Part shown: piece after piece, positions 1 through 8,748 of the stretch
How positions within the stretch are numbered: position 1 is the stretch's first letter
How the letters are laid out: each line of letters opens with the position of its first letter
Assembly (NCBI RefSeq): GCF_015732185.1
Contig: NZ_WIQM01000015.1
Location: forward strand, 186,001 to 250,000
Source: Pectinatus haikarae
GTDB lineage: Bacteria > Bacillota > Negativicutes > Selenomonadales > Selenomonadaceae
Length of the DNA stretch: 64,000 nt
Reading direction: 5' to 3'
Program-made: the position numbers and the translations under genes
The notes under the pieces: model-generated
Told to the model about the DNA's origin: nothing
What the model saw: the letters and a program-made list of their open reading frames with translations, nothing else
The model's database searches: none

Positions 1-29
1 ATTATTCTACACAGTTGATCATAAAAATG

Positions 30-65
30 AAGACTGGGCATGCGCCTGGTCTTTATTTTTTTTAT
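30..65 (+). terminator. Intrinsic terminator of a gene upstream of the window
   Basis: A 10-bp stem (30-39 with 44-53, two G-U wobbles) with a four-base ATGC loop is followed directly by a T-rich tract. It ends whatever lies before the window and separates it from the operon starting at 115. Confidence 0.75.
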
Positions 66-114
66 TTGACGATATTATTTCACATCAAAAATTATTAAAG
101 CAAAGGAGTAAAAA

Positions 115-570
115 ATGTTATTAAATCCAAAAGTTTACGAACTGTTAAAAAAGGAAAGCACTATAAAAATTTTATCAACCATAAATGAGAATAATCAAAT
201 CCACACTGTAATAAAGGATTCTCTGCAGATCTGCGATGATCAGCTGCTGTATCTGGAATATCTGGAGTCATCTACTACAAATAGAAATTTGACTTTCAGT
301 ATGTGGTTTAAAAACTCTGTTACTGTTCTTATTTTAAGCGAAAATAAAACCTCATATCAAATAAATGTCACTCCGGTAAAATGCATCGTCAGCGGCCCCG
401 TATTTCAAAAATTTTATACTGAAACTCTGCAAAAACATAATGACACTGATCTGGCTGCTATATGGATCTTTGAACCGGATGCAGTTGTCAATGAGACTTT
501 ATCGGTACGACAAAAAGAAGAACGTGCCCAAAGACCTTATTTTAAACATTTAGACAGACTGGCTTTATAA
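115..570 (+). CDS. Small split-barrel-like protein (possible PPOX/flavin-binding family), first gene of the sulfonate-type operon
   Basis: A 151-residue soluble protein with no signal peptide or membrane segment. Alternating strand-like segments across the first 110 residues and the length recall pyridoxamine-5-phosphate-oxidase-like FMN split barrels, but I see no diagnostic motif and the family is a guess. It starts at ATG 115 behind AAAGGAG. The radical-SAM gene follows after 12 bases, so the two are probably co-translated, and the lyase and transporter genes continue in the same direction. That context suggests an accessory role in metabolising the imported compound. The C-terminal tail (RQKEERAQRPYF) is basic and polar. 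Confidence 0.5.
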   Translation: MLLNPKVYELLKKESTIKILSTINENNQIHTVIKDSLQICDDQLLYLEYLESSTTNRNLTFSMWFKNSVTVLILSENKTSYQINVTPVKCIVSGPVFQKFYTETLQKHNDTDLAAIWIFEPDAVVNETLSVRQKEERAQRPYFKHLDRLAL

Positions 571-582
571 GGAGAGAATATA

Positions 583-1854
583 TTGGTATCAATTTCATTA
601 AAAAACAAAATCAGCACTGAATATCCTTTATCCAGTGAACTAAAAAGCCTCACTCAAAAATATGCGCAGTTTCCATATCTTATAATGTTAAAAACAGATA
701 TCCAAAGGCGCGGCATTTATTATACTCATGAAGCTTTGAAAAAAGCCGATCCTACTGTTCATCAGTTAGCCGGTACACATATTTTCGGAACACGTGATGG
801 TATTCTGACCCATCGGCCTGAAGCATTTATGCTGCGTGACGGCACCTCTGTTCTTACTACACCGACTCCGCTGGAGCAGAACCCTTATATAATTGATCTG
901 AGAAATGACAAATTGACTCTTGTAGACGGACAGAACGAGCTTGAAGAAATAGAATATTGGACAAAACCCGATTTTTATGACAAAACCACAAAAAGCGGCA
1001 TACCAATGAATTTAATAGCCAGCGCCAGACCTCAGCGCATTTACATAATGCCCAACCGCTATTGTTTTTTCTGGAGCGATAAACAAAATTGTCTGTTCTG
1101 CGACATTGTTAATAACCTGCAAAAACAAAAAAAAGAACTAAGCATGCCTACACGCTTAAAGCCAGAAGATGTTGAAGAAACAATCAGTGAAGCTTTAAAA
1201 CAAAAAGGCCGTTTTACCGCAATTTGTTTGACATCCGGCTCTGATTTCAACGGTGTCAATGCTTTTGACCGTGAAACTGATTATTATATTGAAATTTTAA
1301 AAGCCGTCGGAAAAAATTTCAAAACAAAAAAATTCCCCAGTCAGTTAATTGCTACGGCTTTTAATCAGGATCAGCTTGGCAGACTTTATGAGCAGACAGG
1401 TATATTAAGCTACACTCCTGATATTGAAGTACTTAACGAGCGCTTGTTCAATTGGCTTTGTCCCGGAAAAGCTCATTGGGTGGGCTACAAAGAATGGAAA
1501 AAAAGACTTAAGGAAGCTGTTCCTATATTTGGCCGCGGTTATGTAAATACCTGCATCGTTGCTGGAATAGAACTTGCGCAGCCTTATGGATTTAAAAGCG
1601 AAGATGAAGCTTTAAAAAATGTTCTGGAAGAAGCTGAGGACCTCGCTGCAGATGGAGTCAACACTGTTTTTACCGTCTGGTCACCCCGTCCGGGCTCAAT
1701 AATAGGCAATCAAAAAAACGCTTCACTGGAATATTACATTCGATTGGCCTCGGGACTGCATGCTCTCAGGAAAAAATATAAGTTGCGTCTTGATCATGAC
1801 GATTACAGACGCTGCGGCAATCATCCTGATTCTGATCTCGCCAGGATTTTATAA
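583..1854 (+). CDS. Atypical radical-SAM-like protein with CX8CX2C motif
   Basis: A 423-residue protein that begins at TTG 583, set by AGGAG eight bases upstream. Residues 161-173 carry Cys161, Cys170 and Cys173 (CX8CX2C, ending NCLFC), followed by a region with TIM-barrel-like strand and helix alternation (TAICLTSGSD near 210; NTCIVAGIE near 320). Three cysteines near the start of a barrel ending in C-x2-C suggest a 4Fe-4S radical S-adenosylmethionine enzyme, but the canonical spacing is CX3CX2C. Elp3-type and HmdB-type enzymes show that wider first gaps can work. It lies between the split-barrel gene and a SuyAB-like lyase, so it may act on a sulfonate intermediate or on maturation of the lyase. 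Substrate unknown; the radical-SAM call is inference from the motif. Confidence 0.6.
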   Translation: MVSISLKNKISTEYPLSSELKSLTQKYAQFPYLIMLKTDIQRRGIYYTHEALKKADPTVHQLAGTHIFGTRDGILTHRPEAFMLRDGTSVLTTPTPLEQNPYIIDLRNDKLTLVDGQNELEEIEYWTKPDFYDKTTKSGIPMNLIASARPQRIYIMPNRYCFFWSDKQNCLFCDIVNNLQKQKKELSMPTRLKPEDVEETISEALKQKGRFTAICLTSGSDFNGVNAFDRETDYYIEILKAVGKNFKTKKFPSQLIATAFNQDQLGRLYEQTGILSYTPDIEVLNERLFNWLCPGKAHWVGYKEWKKRLKEAVPIFGRGYVNTCIVAGIELAQPYGFKSEDEALKNVLEEAEDLAADGVNTVFTVWSPRPGSIIGNQKNASLEYYIRLASGLHALRKKYKLRLDHDDYRRCGNHPDSDLARIL

Positions 1855-1937
1855 ACAGCTTTTTTACAATATCCGGAAAAAATATAAATAAAACTCGCTT
1901 ATCAGGCGAATTATCAAAAATGACAGGAGATTATAAT

Positions 1938-2231
1938 ATGGCCTACCACAAATTTTTAGTTCATGAAAAAAAAGACAGTGTTGGTGTCGCAATAACCGAT
2001 ATAAAAAAGGGCGAATTCGTCAAGGGTGTTTTTTTGGCAGATGAGGGTGTTCTTAATATAACCGCTGCTGATTCTATTCCTCTTGGTCATAAGATAGCTC
2101 TGAATTCTATAAAATCCGGTGAATTTATAATCGAATACGGAGAAAAAATTGGTCGTGCCTTTAAGGATATCAACCAAGGCAGCTGGGTTCATACACATAA
2201 TTTGAAAAGTATCCATTGGGTAAAAAAATAA
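1938..2231 (+). CDS. suyA: UxaA-family small (SAF-domain) subunit, probable sulfolactate sulfo-lyase alpha subunit
   Basis: A 97-residue SAF-domain protein. Start ATG 1938 is chosen over 1920 because AGGAG sits eight bases before it and homologues begin HKFLVHEKKDSVGVA. In the UxaA/GarD/SuyAB family the N-terminal SAF piece and the C-terminal catalytic piece can be separate polypeptides; the 97 + 387 residue split here is the architecture of sulfolactate sulfo-lyase, which cleaves (R)-sulfolactate to pyruvate and sulfite. Altronate dehydratases of the same family are usually fused or sit with uronate genes, and none are here. The large subunit follows after 22 bases and a sulfonate-type ABC importer after that. 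Confidence 0.62.
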   Translation: MAYHKFLVHEKKDSVGVAITDIKKGEFVKGVFLADEGVLNITAADSIPLGHKIALNSIKSGEFIIEYGEKIGRAFKDINQGSWVHTHNLKSIHWVKK

Positions 2232-2253
2232 TTAAAATCTGGAGATAATAGAT

Positions 2254-3417
2254 ATGAGTAAAAAAATTTTGGCATATAAAAGAGAAAATGGCAGTTTGGG
2301 AATACGCAATTATGTAGCAATTATTCCTGTTGACGATCTGTCAAATAACGCCGCCGAATCTGTTGCAAAAATAATAAACGGCACCATAGCTTTATCCCAT
2401 CCGTATGGACGTTTGCAGTTTGGCGAAGACCTTGATCTGCATTTTCGTACTCTGATCGGAAATGGTGCCAATCCTAATGTTGCAGCTGCTATCGTCATTG
2501 GGATTGAGCCGAACTGGGCAAAAAAAATTGCCGACGGGATTGCCCAAACCGGAAAACCGGTGGCATATTTTGGCATCGAAGGTTACGGCTTGCTTAAAAC
2601 AATCGAACGAGCTTCCCGTAAAGCAAAAGAATTCGTTCAATTTGCCACCGCACAGGAAAAAACAGAAGCAAATTTGGCTGATTTGATAATAAGTTTCAAA
2701 TGCGGTGAATCCGATACTACCAGTGGTCTGGCTGGAAATCCGACAGCAGGCCGTGTTGCAGAGCATTTAGTTAATGAAGGCGGCACAGTTATAATAGGCG
2801 AAACATCAGAAACCACTGGTGCCGAACATATATTGGCGCAGCATTTTGCTTCAAAAGAATTAAGTGATAAATACCTGCAAATTCATCGCAACTACCTGAA
2901 AATTATCGAAGCCAGCGGAGAAGATCTATTGGGTTCACAGCCTACCGAAGGCAATATTGCCGGCGGACTCACTACTATAGAAGAAAAAGCTTTAGGCAAT
3001 ATTCAAAAAGCCGGCCGCAAGGAAAAAATTCTTATCCAAAGTGTGCTCGATCTGGCAGAAAAACCGCACACTAAAGGTCTTCATTTTATGGACAGCTCAT
3101 CAGCTGCGGCAGAATATATAACACTTATGGGCGCCGCGGGAGCAGCATTACACTTATTTATTACGGGACAAGGCAATATTGTCGGTAATCCGATAGTCCC
3201 AGTAATTAAAATTACCGCGAATCCTAAAACAGCAGCCGAAATGTCAGAGCATATCGATGTAGATATCAGCAGTGTACTTACTCATGAAATCAATTTGGAT
3301 CAAGCTGCTGATAAAGTTCTTGATGCTCTCACTGCTGCGGCTCGCGGACAGTATACGGCAGCCGAGGTCCTCGGTCAGCAGGAATTTGTGTTAACCAGAT
3401 TATATCCCAGTGCATGA
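2254..3417 (+). CDS. suyB: UxaA-family large subunit, probable sulfolactate sulfo-lyase beta subunit
   Basis: A 387-residue cytoplasmic lyase subunit. It opens with the family motif YKRENGSLGIRNYV, has SHPYGRLQFG near residue 50, and the conserved cysteine patch FKCGESDTTSG near residue 148, which contributes metal and substrate binding in UxaA-type dehydratases. The family removes water or sulfite from 2-hydroxy acids. Choosing sulfite release over altronate or galactarate dehydration rests on the separate small subunit and the downstream sulfonate-type importer, not on a residue I can point to. No sulfite-handling gene (dissimilatory reductase or exporter) is visible nearby, so the fate of sulfite is open. 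Confidence 0.62.
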   Translation: MSKKILAYKRENGSLGIRNYVAIIPVDDLSNNAAESVAKIINGTIALSHPYGRLQFGEDLDLHFRTLIGNGANPNVAAAIVIGIEPNWAKKIADGIAQTGKPVAYFGIEGYGLLKTIERASRKAKEFVQFATAQEKTEANLADLIISFKCGESDTTSGLAGNPTAGRVAEHLVNEGGTVIIGETSETTGAEHILAQHFASKELSDKYLQIHRNYLKIIEASGEDLLGSQPTEGNIAGGLTTIEEKALGNIQKAGRKEKILIQSVLDLAEKPHTKGLHFMDSSSAAAEYITLMGAAGAALHLFITGQGNIVGNPIVPVIKITANPKTAAEMSEHIDVDISSVLTHEINLDQAADKVLDALTAAARGQYTAAEVLGQQEFVLTRLYPSA

Positions 3418-3457
3418 TATAATTCGCAAATAAATTATTCAGAGCAGGAGCATACAT

Positions 3458-4438
3458 ATGAAAAAGGTCATTATTGGTATATTAATAGCGATAGTAGTCA
3501 TAGCCGGTATCAAGGCGGCTTTATCCTTTCAACAGGCACAGACCAGCCAGCCGGCTCAGGACGGCAGTACCAAAGTGATAAGGGTAGGTTATCAGGCCAG
3601 CAGCTCACTGACTGTCCTGCAAAAGCAAAAGAAGATTTTAGAAAATGAATTTGCGAAAGATAATGTGAAAATAGAATACAGACTATTTTTAGCAGGGCCG
3701 CCGATGAATGAGGCACTCGCCAGCGGGCAGATCGATGTGGCCAACATGGGCCCGCTTCCTGCGATCTCGGCTAAAGGCAATGGCATTGATGTAAAGGCAG
3801 TAGGCAGATCCTACTCGGATGATTATTATTACAGCCTGTTAGTTCGTCCCGATGCAAATATTTCCTCCTTGAACGATCTTAAAGGTAAGAAAATCGGTGT
3901 TCAGCTTGGTTCAGGTGCTTATGTTTTTTTCCTGTTTCTCATCGAACAAAATAATTTGACACAAAATGATTTTAATATAGTAAATATGACCACCTCTGAT
4001 CAAAAAACCGCCTTGCAGGCCGGTAATGTCGATGCAGTTGTTACATGGCAGCCTTTTGTTGCCGATATCGAACTTGATCAGGCAGGTAAAACTTTGATCA
4101 GCTCCAAAGGCATTATAAAAACAGCCGGCGTATATTTAATGAGGACTGAATTTACTAAAGAACATCCCGATCTGGTCAAGGGATTTCTAAAGGCACACAA
4201 TGATACTGTCACCTATTTGAAGGAACATCCCGACGAATCCCTGAAATTGATAGCCGATGATAGCAAAATACCGGAGGCTCCATTGAAAAAATCGTTGCAG
4301 ACAATTAATTGGGATATATATTTCACACAGGACGATCTCAATACTTTCACTAAAATAAAAGATTTGATGAAGGCCGACGGAAAGATAAAAAAAGATTTTG
4401 ATATAAATGATTTTGTAGATCAATCCTTCCTCAATTAA
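3458..4438 (+). CDS. Sulfonate/taurine/nitrate-type ABC transporter substrate-binding protein
   Basis: A 326-residue secreted binding protein. Residues 1-22 form a hydrophobic signal or anchor segment (IGILIAIVVIAGIKAALSF) without a lipobox cysteine. From residue 40 it shows the SsuA/TauA/NrtA pattern: IRVGYQ start of the first lobe, LKGKKIGVQLGSGA near residue 142 and TWQPFVADI near residue 200. It would capture an anionic organic acid such as an alkane- or hydroxy-sulfonate in the periplasm and hand it to the permease at 4517. A strong hairpin separates it from the permease gene, a common way to make more binding protein than membrane subunit. Confidence 0.85.
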   Translation: MKKVIIGILIAIVVIAGIKAALSFQQAQTSQPAQDGSTKVIRVGYQASSSLTVLQKQKKILENEFAKDNVKIEYRLFLAGPPMNEALASGQIDVANMGPLPAISAKGNGIDVKAVGRSYSDDYYYSLLVRPDANISSLNDLKGKKIGVQLGSGAYVFFLFLIEQNNLTQNDFNIVNMTTSDQKTALQAGNVDAVVTWQPFVADIELDQAGKTLISSKGIIKTAGVYLMRTEFTKEHPDLVKGFLKAHNDTVTYLKEHPDESLKLIADDSKIPEAPLKKSLQTINWDIYFTQDDLNTFTKIKDLMKADGKIKKDFDINDFVDQSFLN

Positions 4439-4453
4439 GTTAATCCAAATTGA

Positions 4454-4492
4454 ACGCAGCCAATTATGAAATATAATTTATTGGCTGCGTTA
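4454..4492 (+). promoter_or_regulatory. Intercistronic hairpin between binding-protein and permease genes
   Basis: A perfect 12-bp stem (4454-4465 with 4481-4492) with a 15-base loop lies between the binding-protein stop and the permease start. Only a weak AT-rich tract follows, so it probably acts as a partial terminator or mRNA 3'-end stabiliser that raises expression of the upstream gene. Confidence 0.6.
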
Positions 4493-4516
4493 ATAAATTA
4501 TATTTAGGATAATATC

Positions 4517-5314
4517 ATGAAAAAAATATATTTATGGTTCACTGAAAATTATTTATCGATAATAGTTCCTTTAATTTTATTGCTTATATGGGAGTCTTGC
4601 AGTCGTTTCAACCTGATAGAAACCAAATTTTTACCATCACCTTCATGGATCATAAAAGAATTCTTCATTCTTCTGTCTAACGGCGAACTGGTAAGAAACC
4701 TGCTTATCAGTATAATACGCGTTGCAGAAGGATTTTTCATTGGTGTCAGTTTAGGTATAATTGTCGGTATTCAGGTTGCATTAAATAAAAATCTGCAAAA
4801 ATCAGTCCGCTTTATTTTTGGTATTTTAAGACCTATTCCAGTCATCGCATGGATTCCTGTATTAATATTGTGGCTGGGTATTGATGAATCTTCCAAAATA
4901 GCGGCAATATCCATCGGCAGCTTTTGGTCAGTTTTAGTCAGCGTAGTTCAGGCAATAAGGAATGTGGATAAGAAATATCTGGAAGTGGCTAAAGTTTTAC
5001 GAAAAGACTACAAGACAACAATGCTTGACGTGATACTGCCTTCAACGCTGCCGGAAATTTTTACGGGTATACGGATCGGTATTGATGTAGCTTGGCGAAG
5101 TGTGATAGCAGCTGAACTCATTGCCGCTTCAGCAGGTATTGGCTATATGATCATGTACGCCCGTGAATTATTTCAGATTGATATCGTTCTGGTAGGAGTG
5201 TTTTCCATCGGGCTGACGGGTATAGTCATCGAAGAGTTGGTAAAGATGGCCGAACGTCATCTTTTGCGGTGGAATACTAATATTTACCAGGAAGAAGTGA
5301 CAAGAAAAATATGA
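4517..5314 (+). CDS. Sulfonate/taurine-type ABC transporter permease
   Basis: A 265-residue inner-membrane protein with about six hydrophobic segments. The BPD_transp_1 coupling (EAA) region appears around residues 155-185 (YLEVAKVLRKDYKTT followed by VILPSTLPEIFTGIRIG), as in SsuC/TauC permeases. Start ATG 4517 has AGGA upstream. The stop overlaps the ATPase start by four bases (ATGA), indicating translational coupling. With the binding protein and ATPase it forms a complete importer for the substrate of the SuyAB-like lyase. Confidence 0.87.
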   Translation: MKKIYLWFTENYLSIIVPLILLLIWESCSRFNLIETKFLPSPSWIIKEFFILLSNGELVRNLLISIIRVAEGFFIGVSLGIIVGIQVALNKNLQKSVRFIFGILRPIPVIAWIPVLILWLGIDESSKIAAISIGSFWSVLVSVVQAIRNVDKKYLEVAKVLRKDYKTTMLDVILPSTLPEIFTGIRIGIDVAWRSVIAAELIAASAGIGYMIMYARELFQIDIVLVGVFSIGLTGIVIEELVKMAERHLLRWNTNIYQEEVTRKI

Positions 5315-6090
5315 AAAACTTAGAAAAATTGTCATTGCTTAACATAAGTAAATCTTTTTTTATCAAGGATAAAAAAATTGATGTTCTCAATGATGTAAAT
5401 CTGGACGTTTCTCCGGGTGAATTTGTAAGTATTATCGGTCCAAGCGGCTGCGGAAAAAGTACATTGCTGAAGTTGATTATCGGCCTCAGCAGTCAGACTG
5501 CCGGCAGTATTTTATTGGGTGGGCATGAATTGCAATACTCCACCCACGACATCGGCATTGTTTTTCAGGAGGCACGCTTATTCCCCTGGTTATCAGTATA
5601 TAAAAACATTACTTTCGGACTGGAAAATAAGCAATTGTCGAAAGATGATAAGAACGATGTCCAAAAGCATATTAAACTTGTAGGCCTGGAAAGTTTTGCT
5701 GATGCTTATCCTTCGCAATTATCCGGCGGTATGCAGCAGCGTGTGAGTATTGCCCGTGCCCTCATAAGCCATCCTAAGGTATTGCTGCTTGATGAACCCT
5801 TCGGTGCACTGGATGCAATAACACGTATTCATATGCAGCAGGAAATAACTCGTATATGGCAGACTGAAAAAAGTACTATATTGTTAGTTACTCATGACAT
5901 TGACGAGGCCATATTCCTCAGTGATCGTGTAATAGTCATGTCCAACAGGCCGGCGACTATCAAAAAGATCATACCAGTGGAACTGCCCAGACCGCGTGAC
6001 AGAAATGGTTATGACTTTCTGCTGCTGCGCAAAAAAATCTATAAAGAATTTTTTGATGAAATTGAAATACCTTTTTCTTTCAACATATAA
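5311..6090 (+). CDS. Sulfonate/taurine-type ABC transporter ATP-binding protein
   Basis: A 259-residue ABC ATPase of the SsuB/TauB/NrtD class. Walker A (GPSGCGKST) is at about residues 44-52, the Q-loop at FQEARLFPW, the signature LSGGMQQR near 140, Walker B VLLLDEPFGALD near 160 and the switch His in LVTHDIDEA. It energises the permease at 4517, with which its gene overlaps by four bases. It is the last gene of the operon; about 250 AT-rich bases without a clear gene follow. Confidence 0.88.
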   Translation: MKNLEKLSLLNISKSFFIKDKKIDVLNDVNLDVSPGEFVSIIGPSGCGKSTLLKLIIGLSSQTAGSILLGGHELQYSTHDIGIVFQEARLFPWLSVYKNITFGLENKQLSKDDKNDVQKHIKLVGLESFADAYPSQLSGGMQQRVSIARALISHPKVLLLDEPFGALDAITRIHMQQEITRIWQTEKSTILLVTHDIDEAIFLSDRVIVMSNRPATIKKIIPVELPRPRDRNGYDFLLLRKKIYKEFFDEIEIPFSFNI

Positions 6091-6344
6091 AATATTTTAA
6101 ATCAGAACGGGACAATAATTTAAATTGAAATCTTATTAAATTTATTATTGTAATTTGCATCTTTTCTTAATATATAAAATAATTCAAATAAAATATTTTA
6201 TTAAATGATAACTTTTTTCAATTTACAATGTGTCATTTTAATGATATTATTATTTATAGCAACGGCGCTTGAAGTAAATAATTTTGCTTTAAGTGCTGTT
6301 TTTATATTATTCTCATTTAAAACAATTGGAAAGGTTAGATTTTT

Positions 6345-7562
6345 ATGGCAGAAAATCAAATACAAAAGGAAGCTGACCGGTTTAAAGTAAAGACCCAGCT
6401 CCGTTCTTACATCGGTGCAATTTTTCTGATGGCTATAACGGCGATCGGTCCCGGTTTCCTGATGCAAACTACAGTATTCACTCAAAAATCTGGCGCCAGT
6501 TTTGGTTTTGTTATCCTGGCTTCGGTGGTCATCGACATCATCGTACAGATAAATGTTTGGCGAATCATCGTAGCCTCCGGCAAACGCGGGCAGGAAATCG
6601 GCAATGCCGTTCTTCCCGGTCTCGGTTATTTTATTTCAGTCCTTATTATTATCGGCGGTCTGTGTTTTAACATCGGCAATGTTGCCGGTGCGGCTCTCGG
6701 TCTTAATGTTCTTTTCGGCGTTCCGGTAAAGGCGGCAGCTATAGTCTGCGGCATCATTGCATTATCTATTTTTTGTTTTAAACAGATCGGTGAAATCATG
6801 GACAAATTTGTCAGCACATTCGGCATTGTCCGCATTCTTTTGGCAGTATTTGTGGCCGTGGCAGCTCTTCCGCCTGTCGGTGATGCTGTGGTCAAAACGT
6901 TTGTGCCTGACACAATTGACATCATGGCTCTCATAACATTGATAGGCGGCAGTGTCGGCGGTTATATAACCTTTGCCGGCGGCCACCGGCTCCTTGATTC
7001 AGGTATAAAAGGATTAAAATTTATACCGCAGGCTACAAGAAGTGCCATCAGCGGTATATTGATAACCGGCGTCATGCGTATAGTTTTATTTCTTGGTGCA
7101 TTGGGCGTAATCACTCACGGTTATGCCATTGATCCGGCAAATCCGGCGGCATCGGTCTTTCAGGCAGCGGCAGGTGACATTGGCTACAAACTTTTCGGTA
7201 TTGTTATATGGTCTGCCGGCACTACTTCGGTCATAGGCTGTGCTTACACATCGGTGTCCTTCTTAAAATCCTTCAGCAGTAAAATCGATGCCTATTACAG
7301 TAAAATCATTATTGGCTTTATCATATTCTCTACACTTGTTTTCGTTATCATCGGTCAGCCGGTAAAAGTCCTCATCATCGTCGGAACGATCAATGGTTTT
7401 ATCCTTCCGCTGGCTTTAGCTTCCATATTGGTCGGAGCTTACAGCAGAAAAATCGTCGGTGAATACCGCCATCCTGTTTGGATGACCGTAACGGGTATTT
7501 TAGTTGTCATCATGATGGGATATATGAGTGTGCATACGTTCATGAACCAATTTCTTGGCTGA
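6345..7562 (+). CDS. Nramp-superfamily transporter, YcsG-like, associated with 5-oxoprolinase genes
   Basis: A 405-residue membrane protein with about eleven hydrophobic segments. The fold and order match the Nramp/YcsG family, but the first helix reads AIGPGFLM where metal-transporting Nramps have DPGN, and the sixth-helix region (GSVGGYITFAGGHR) has no methionine metal ligand. Loss of these residues argues against divalent-metal transport. In Bacillus a homologue lies inside the ycsF-ycsG-ycsI-kipI-kipA cluster, and here too pxpA, pxpB, pxpC and ycsI follow, so uptake of 5-oxoproline or a related amide acid is the best inference. ATG 6345 has GGAAAGG upstream. A strong terminator follows the gene. 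Confidence 0.75.
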   Translation: MAENQIQKEADRFKVKTQLRSYIGAIFLMAITAIGPGFLMQTTVFTQKSGASFGFVILASVVIDIIVQINVWRIIVASGKRGQEIGNAVLPGLGYFISVLIIIGGLCFNIGNVAGAALGLNVLFGVPVKAAAIVCGIIALSIFCFKQIGEIMDKFVSTFGIVRILLAVFVAVAALPPVGDAVVKTFVPDTIDIMALITLIGGSVGGYITFAGGHRLLDSGIKGLKFIPQATRSAISGILITGVMRIVLFLGALGVITHGYAIDPANPAASVFQAAAGDIGYKLFGIVIWSAGTTSVIGCAYTSVSFLKSFSSKIDAYYSKIIIGFIIFSTLVFVIIGQPVKVLIIVGTINGFILPLALASILVGAYSRKIVGEYRHPVWMTVTGILVVIMMGYMSVHTFMNQFLG

Positions 7563-7659
7563 CTGGATAATTTCACATCATAATAGTTTTACGCTGTGAG
7601 AAAGTTCATATCATTTATTTTCCAAGACGCGGTTCTGCTGCGTAGGACCATTCTGAGGA

Positions 7660-7695
7660 AAAACTGCCATATCGGATATGGCAGTTTTCTTTTCC
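7660..7695 (+). terminator. Intrinsic terminator after the YcsG-like gene
   Basis: A perfect 13-bp stem (7660-7672 with 7676-7688), a CGG triloop, then a short T-rich tail. It separates the transporter transcript from the pxp genes. Confidence 0.75.
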
Positions 7696-7808
7696 AAATT
7701 GTATAATTATAATATATATTTTATAATTACTCTTCATTACTCTTGGTCAATAAAAATCAAATTTAAACTGTTATGTTTTATAAATGAGGACTTAATTCAG
7801 ACAGCGTT

Positions 7809-7837
7809 TTGACACCTCCTGAATAGTACGAAATTAT
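7809..7837 (+). promoter_or_regulatory. Candidate sigma-A promoter of the pxp operon
   Basis: TTGACA at 7809-7814 and AATTAT at 7832-7837 are 17 bases apart, in the 360-base gap between the YcsG-like gene and pxpA. The predicted leader is about 75 bases. Apart from this and the terminator at 7660 I see nothing in the gap. Confidence 0.5.
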
Positions 7838-7922
7838 CCAGGGAATATTAGAACGGGTTAGTCATCGGATAAATACCTATCATTTCTTCAGCTGATCATA
7901 ATTTGAGAAAGGATTGTCTTTT

Positions 7923-8684
7923 ATGAAAAAAATAGATTTAAACAGCGATCTTGGCGAAAGTTTTGGTGCATATAAAATCGGCAACGACAGTGCTGTTTTG
8001 CAATATGTCTCCTCAGCAAATATAGCCTGCGGTTTTCACGCCGGTGATCCTCATGTTATGCACAAAACAGTTGCTCTGGCTCTTGAAAATCACACTGCGA
8101 TAGGCGCACATCCCGGTCTTATGGATCTGAACGGCTTCGGCCGCCGCAATATAAACATAACACCGCAGGATGCCTATGAAATAACGCTCTATCAAGTGGG
8201 TGCCTTATATGCTTTTGTCAAAGCAGCAGGCGCACAAATACAGCATGTCAAGCCGCATGGCGCGCTCTATAATATGGCGGCTAAGGACGCAGCGCTGGCT
8301 GAAGGTATTGCCAATGCCGTTTATGATATAGACAGCAGTCTCATTTTATACGGTCTTGCCGGCAGCGAACTTATAAAAGCCGGCAGTCATGCAGGTCTCA
8401 AAACAGCAAGTGAAGTATTTGCCGACAGAGCGTACATGCCTGACGGCAGCCTGATGCCTCGCAATCTGCCAGGTGCTGTTTTTTCTGATGATAAAACAGC
8501 TATTTCTCAGGTGCTGCAAATGGTTACAACAGGAACTGTAACAACGTCAGACGGCAGTGAAATATCGGTACAGACTGATACGATCTGCATTCATGGTGAT
8601 AATGCCAAAGCTCTTCTTTTTGCTGAAAAGGTAAATAACGCTTTAAATGAAGCCGGCATATCAATAAAATCATTTAAAGATTGA
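7923..8684 (+). CDS. pxpA: 5-oxoprolinase subunit PxpA (LamB/YcsF family)
   Basis: A 253-residue cytoplasmic protein that starts with the family signature [13 protein letters not shown] and has ACGFHAGDP near residue 38 and KPHGALYN near residue 109, the conserved His/Asp motifs of the LamB/YcsF family. PxpA works with PxpB and PxpC to open 5-oxoproline to glutamate with ATP. ATG 7923 is preferred to TTG 7914 because AAAGGA lies nine bases before the ATG and homologues begin with MKKIDLN. pxpB follows after 64 bases. Confidence 0.92.
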   Translation: MKKIDLNSDLGESFGAYKIGNDSAVLQYVSSANIACGFHAGDPHVMHKTVALALENHTAIGAHPGLMDLNGFGRRNINITPQDAYEITLYQVGALYAFVKAAGAQIQHVKPHGALYNMAAKDAALAEGIANAVYDIDSSLILYGLAGSELIKAGSHAGLKTASEVFADRAYMPDGSLMPRNLPGAVFSDDKTAISQVLQMVTTGTVTTSDGSEISVQTDTICIHGDNAKALLFAEKVNNALNEAGISIKSFKD

Positions 8685-8748
8685 TTTTATTTGTTGTTCT
8701 GTTTTCATTCCAGCGGAATTCAAAAATTGTTATCCTCGGAGGAAAATT

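Noticed and set aside
66-94. A promoter for the first operon (TTGACG near 66)
   Set aside because: The matching -10 element is poor and would place the transcript start almost on the ribosome binding site.
6205-6390. A 61-codon hydrophobic frame before the YcsG-like gene
   Set aside because: It overlaps the real gene in another frame, has no ribosome binding site and its hydrophobic look comes from T-rich sequence.
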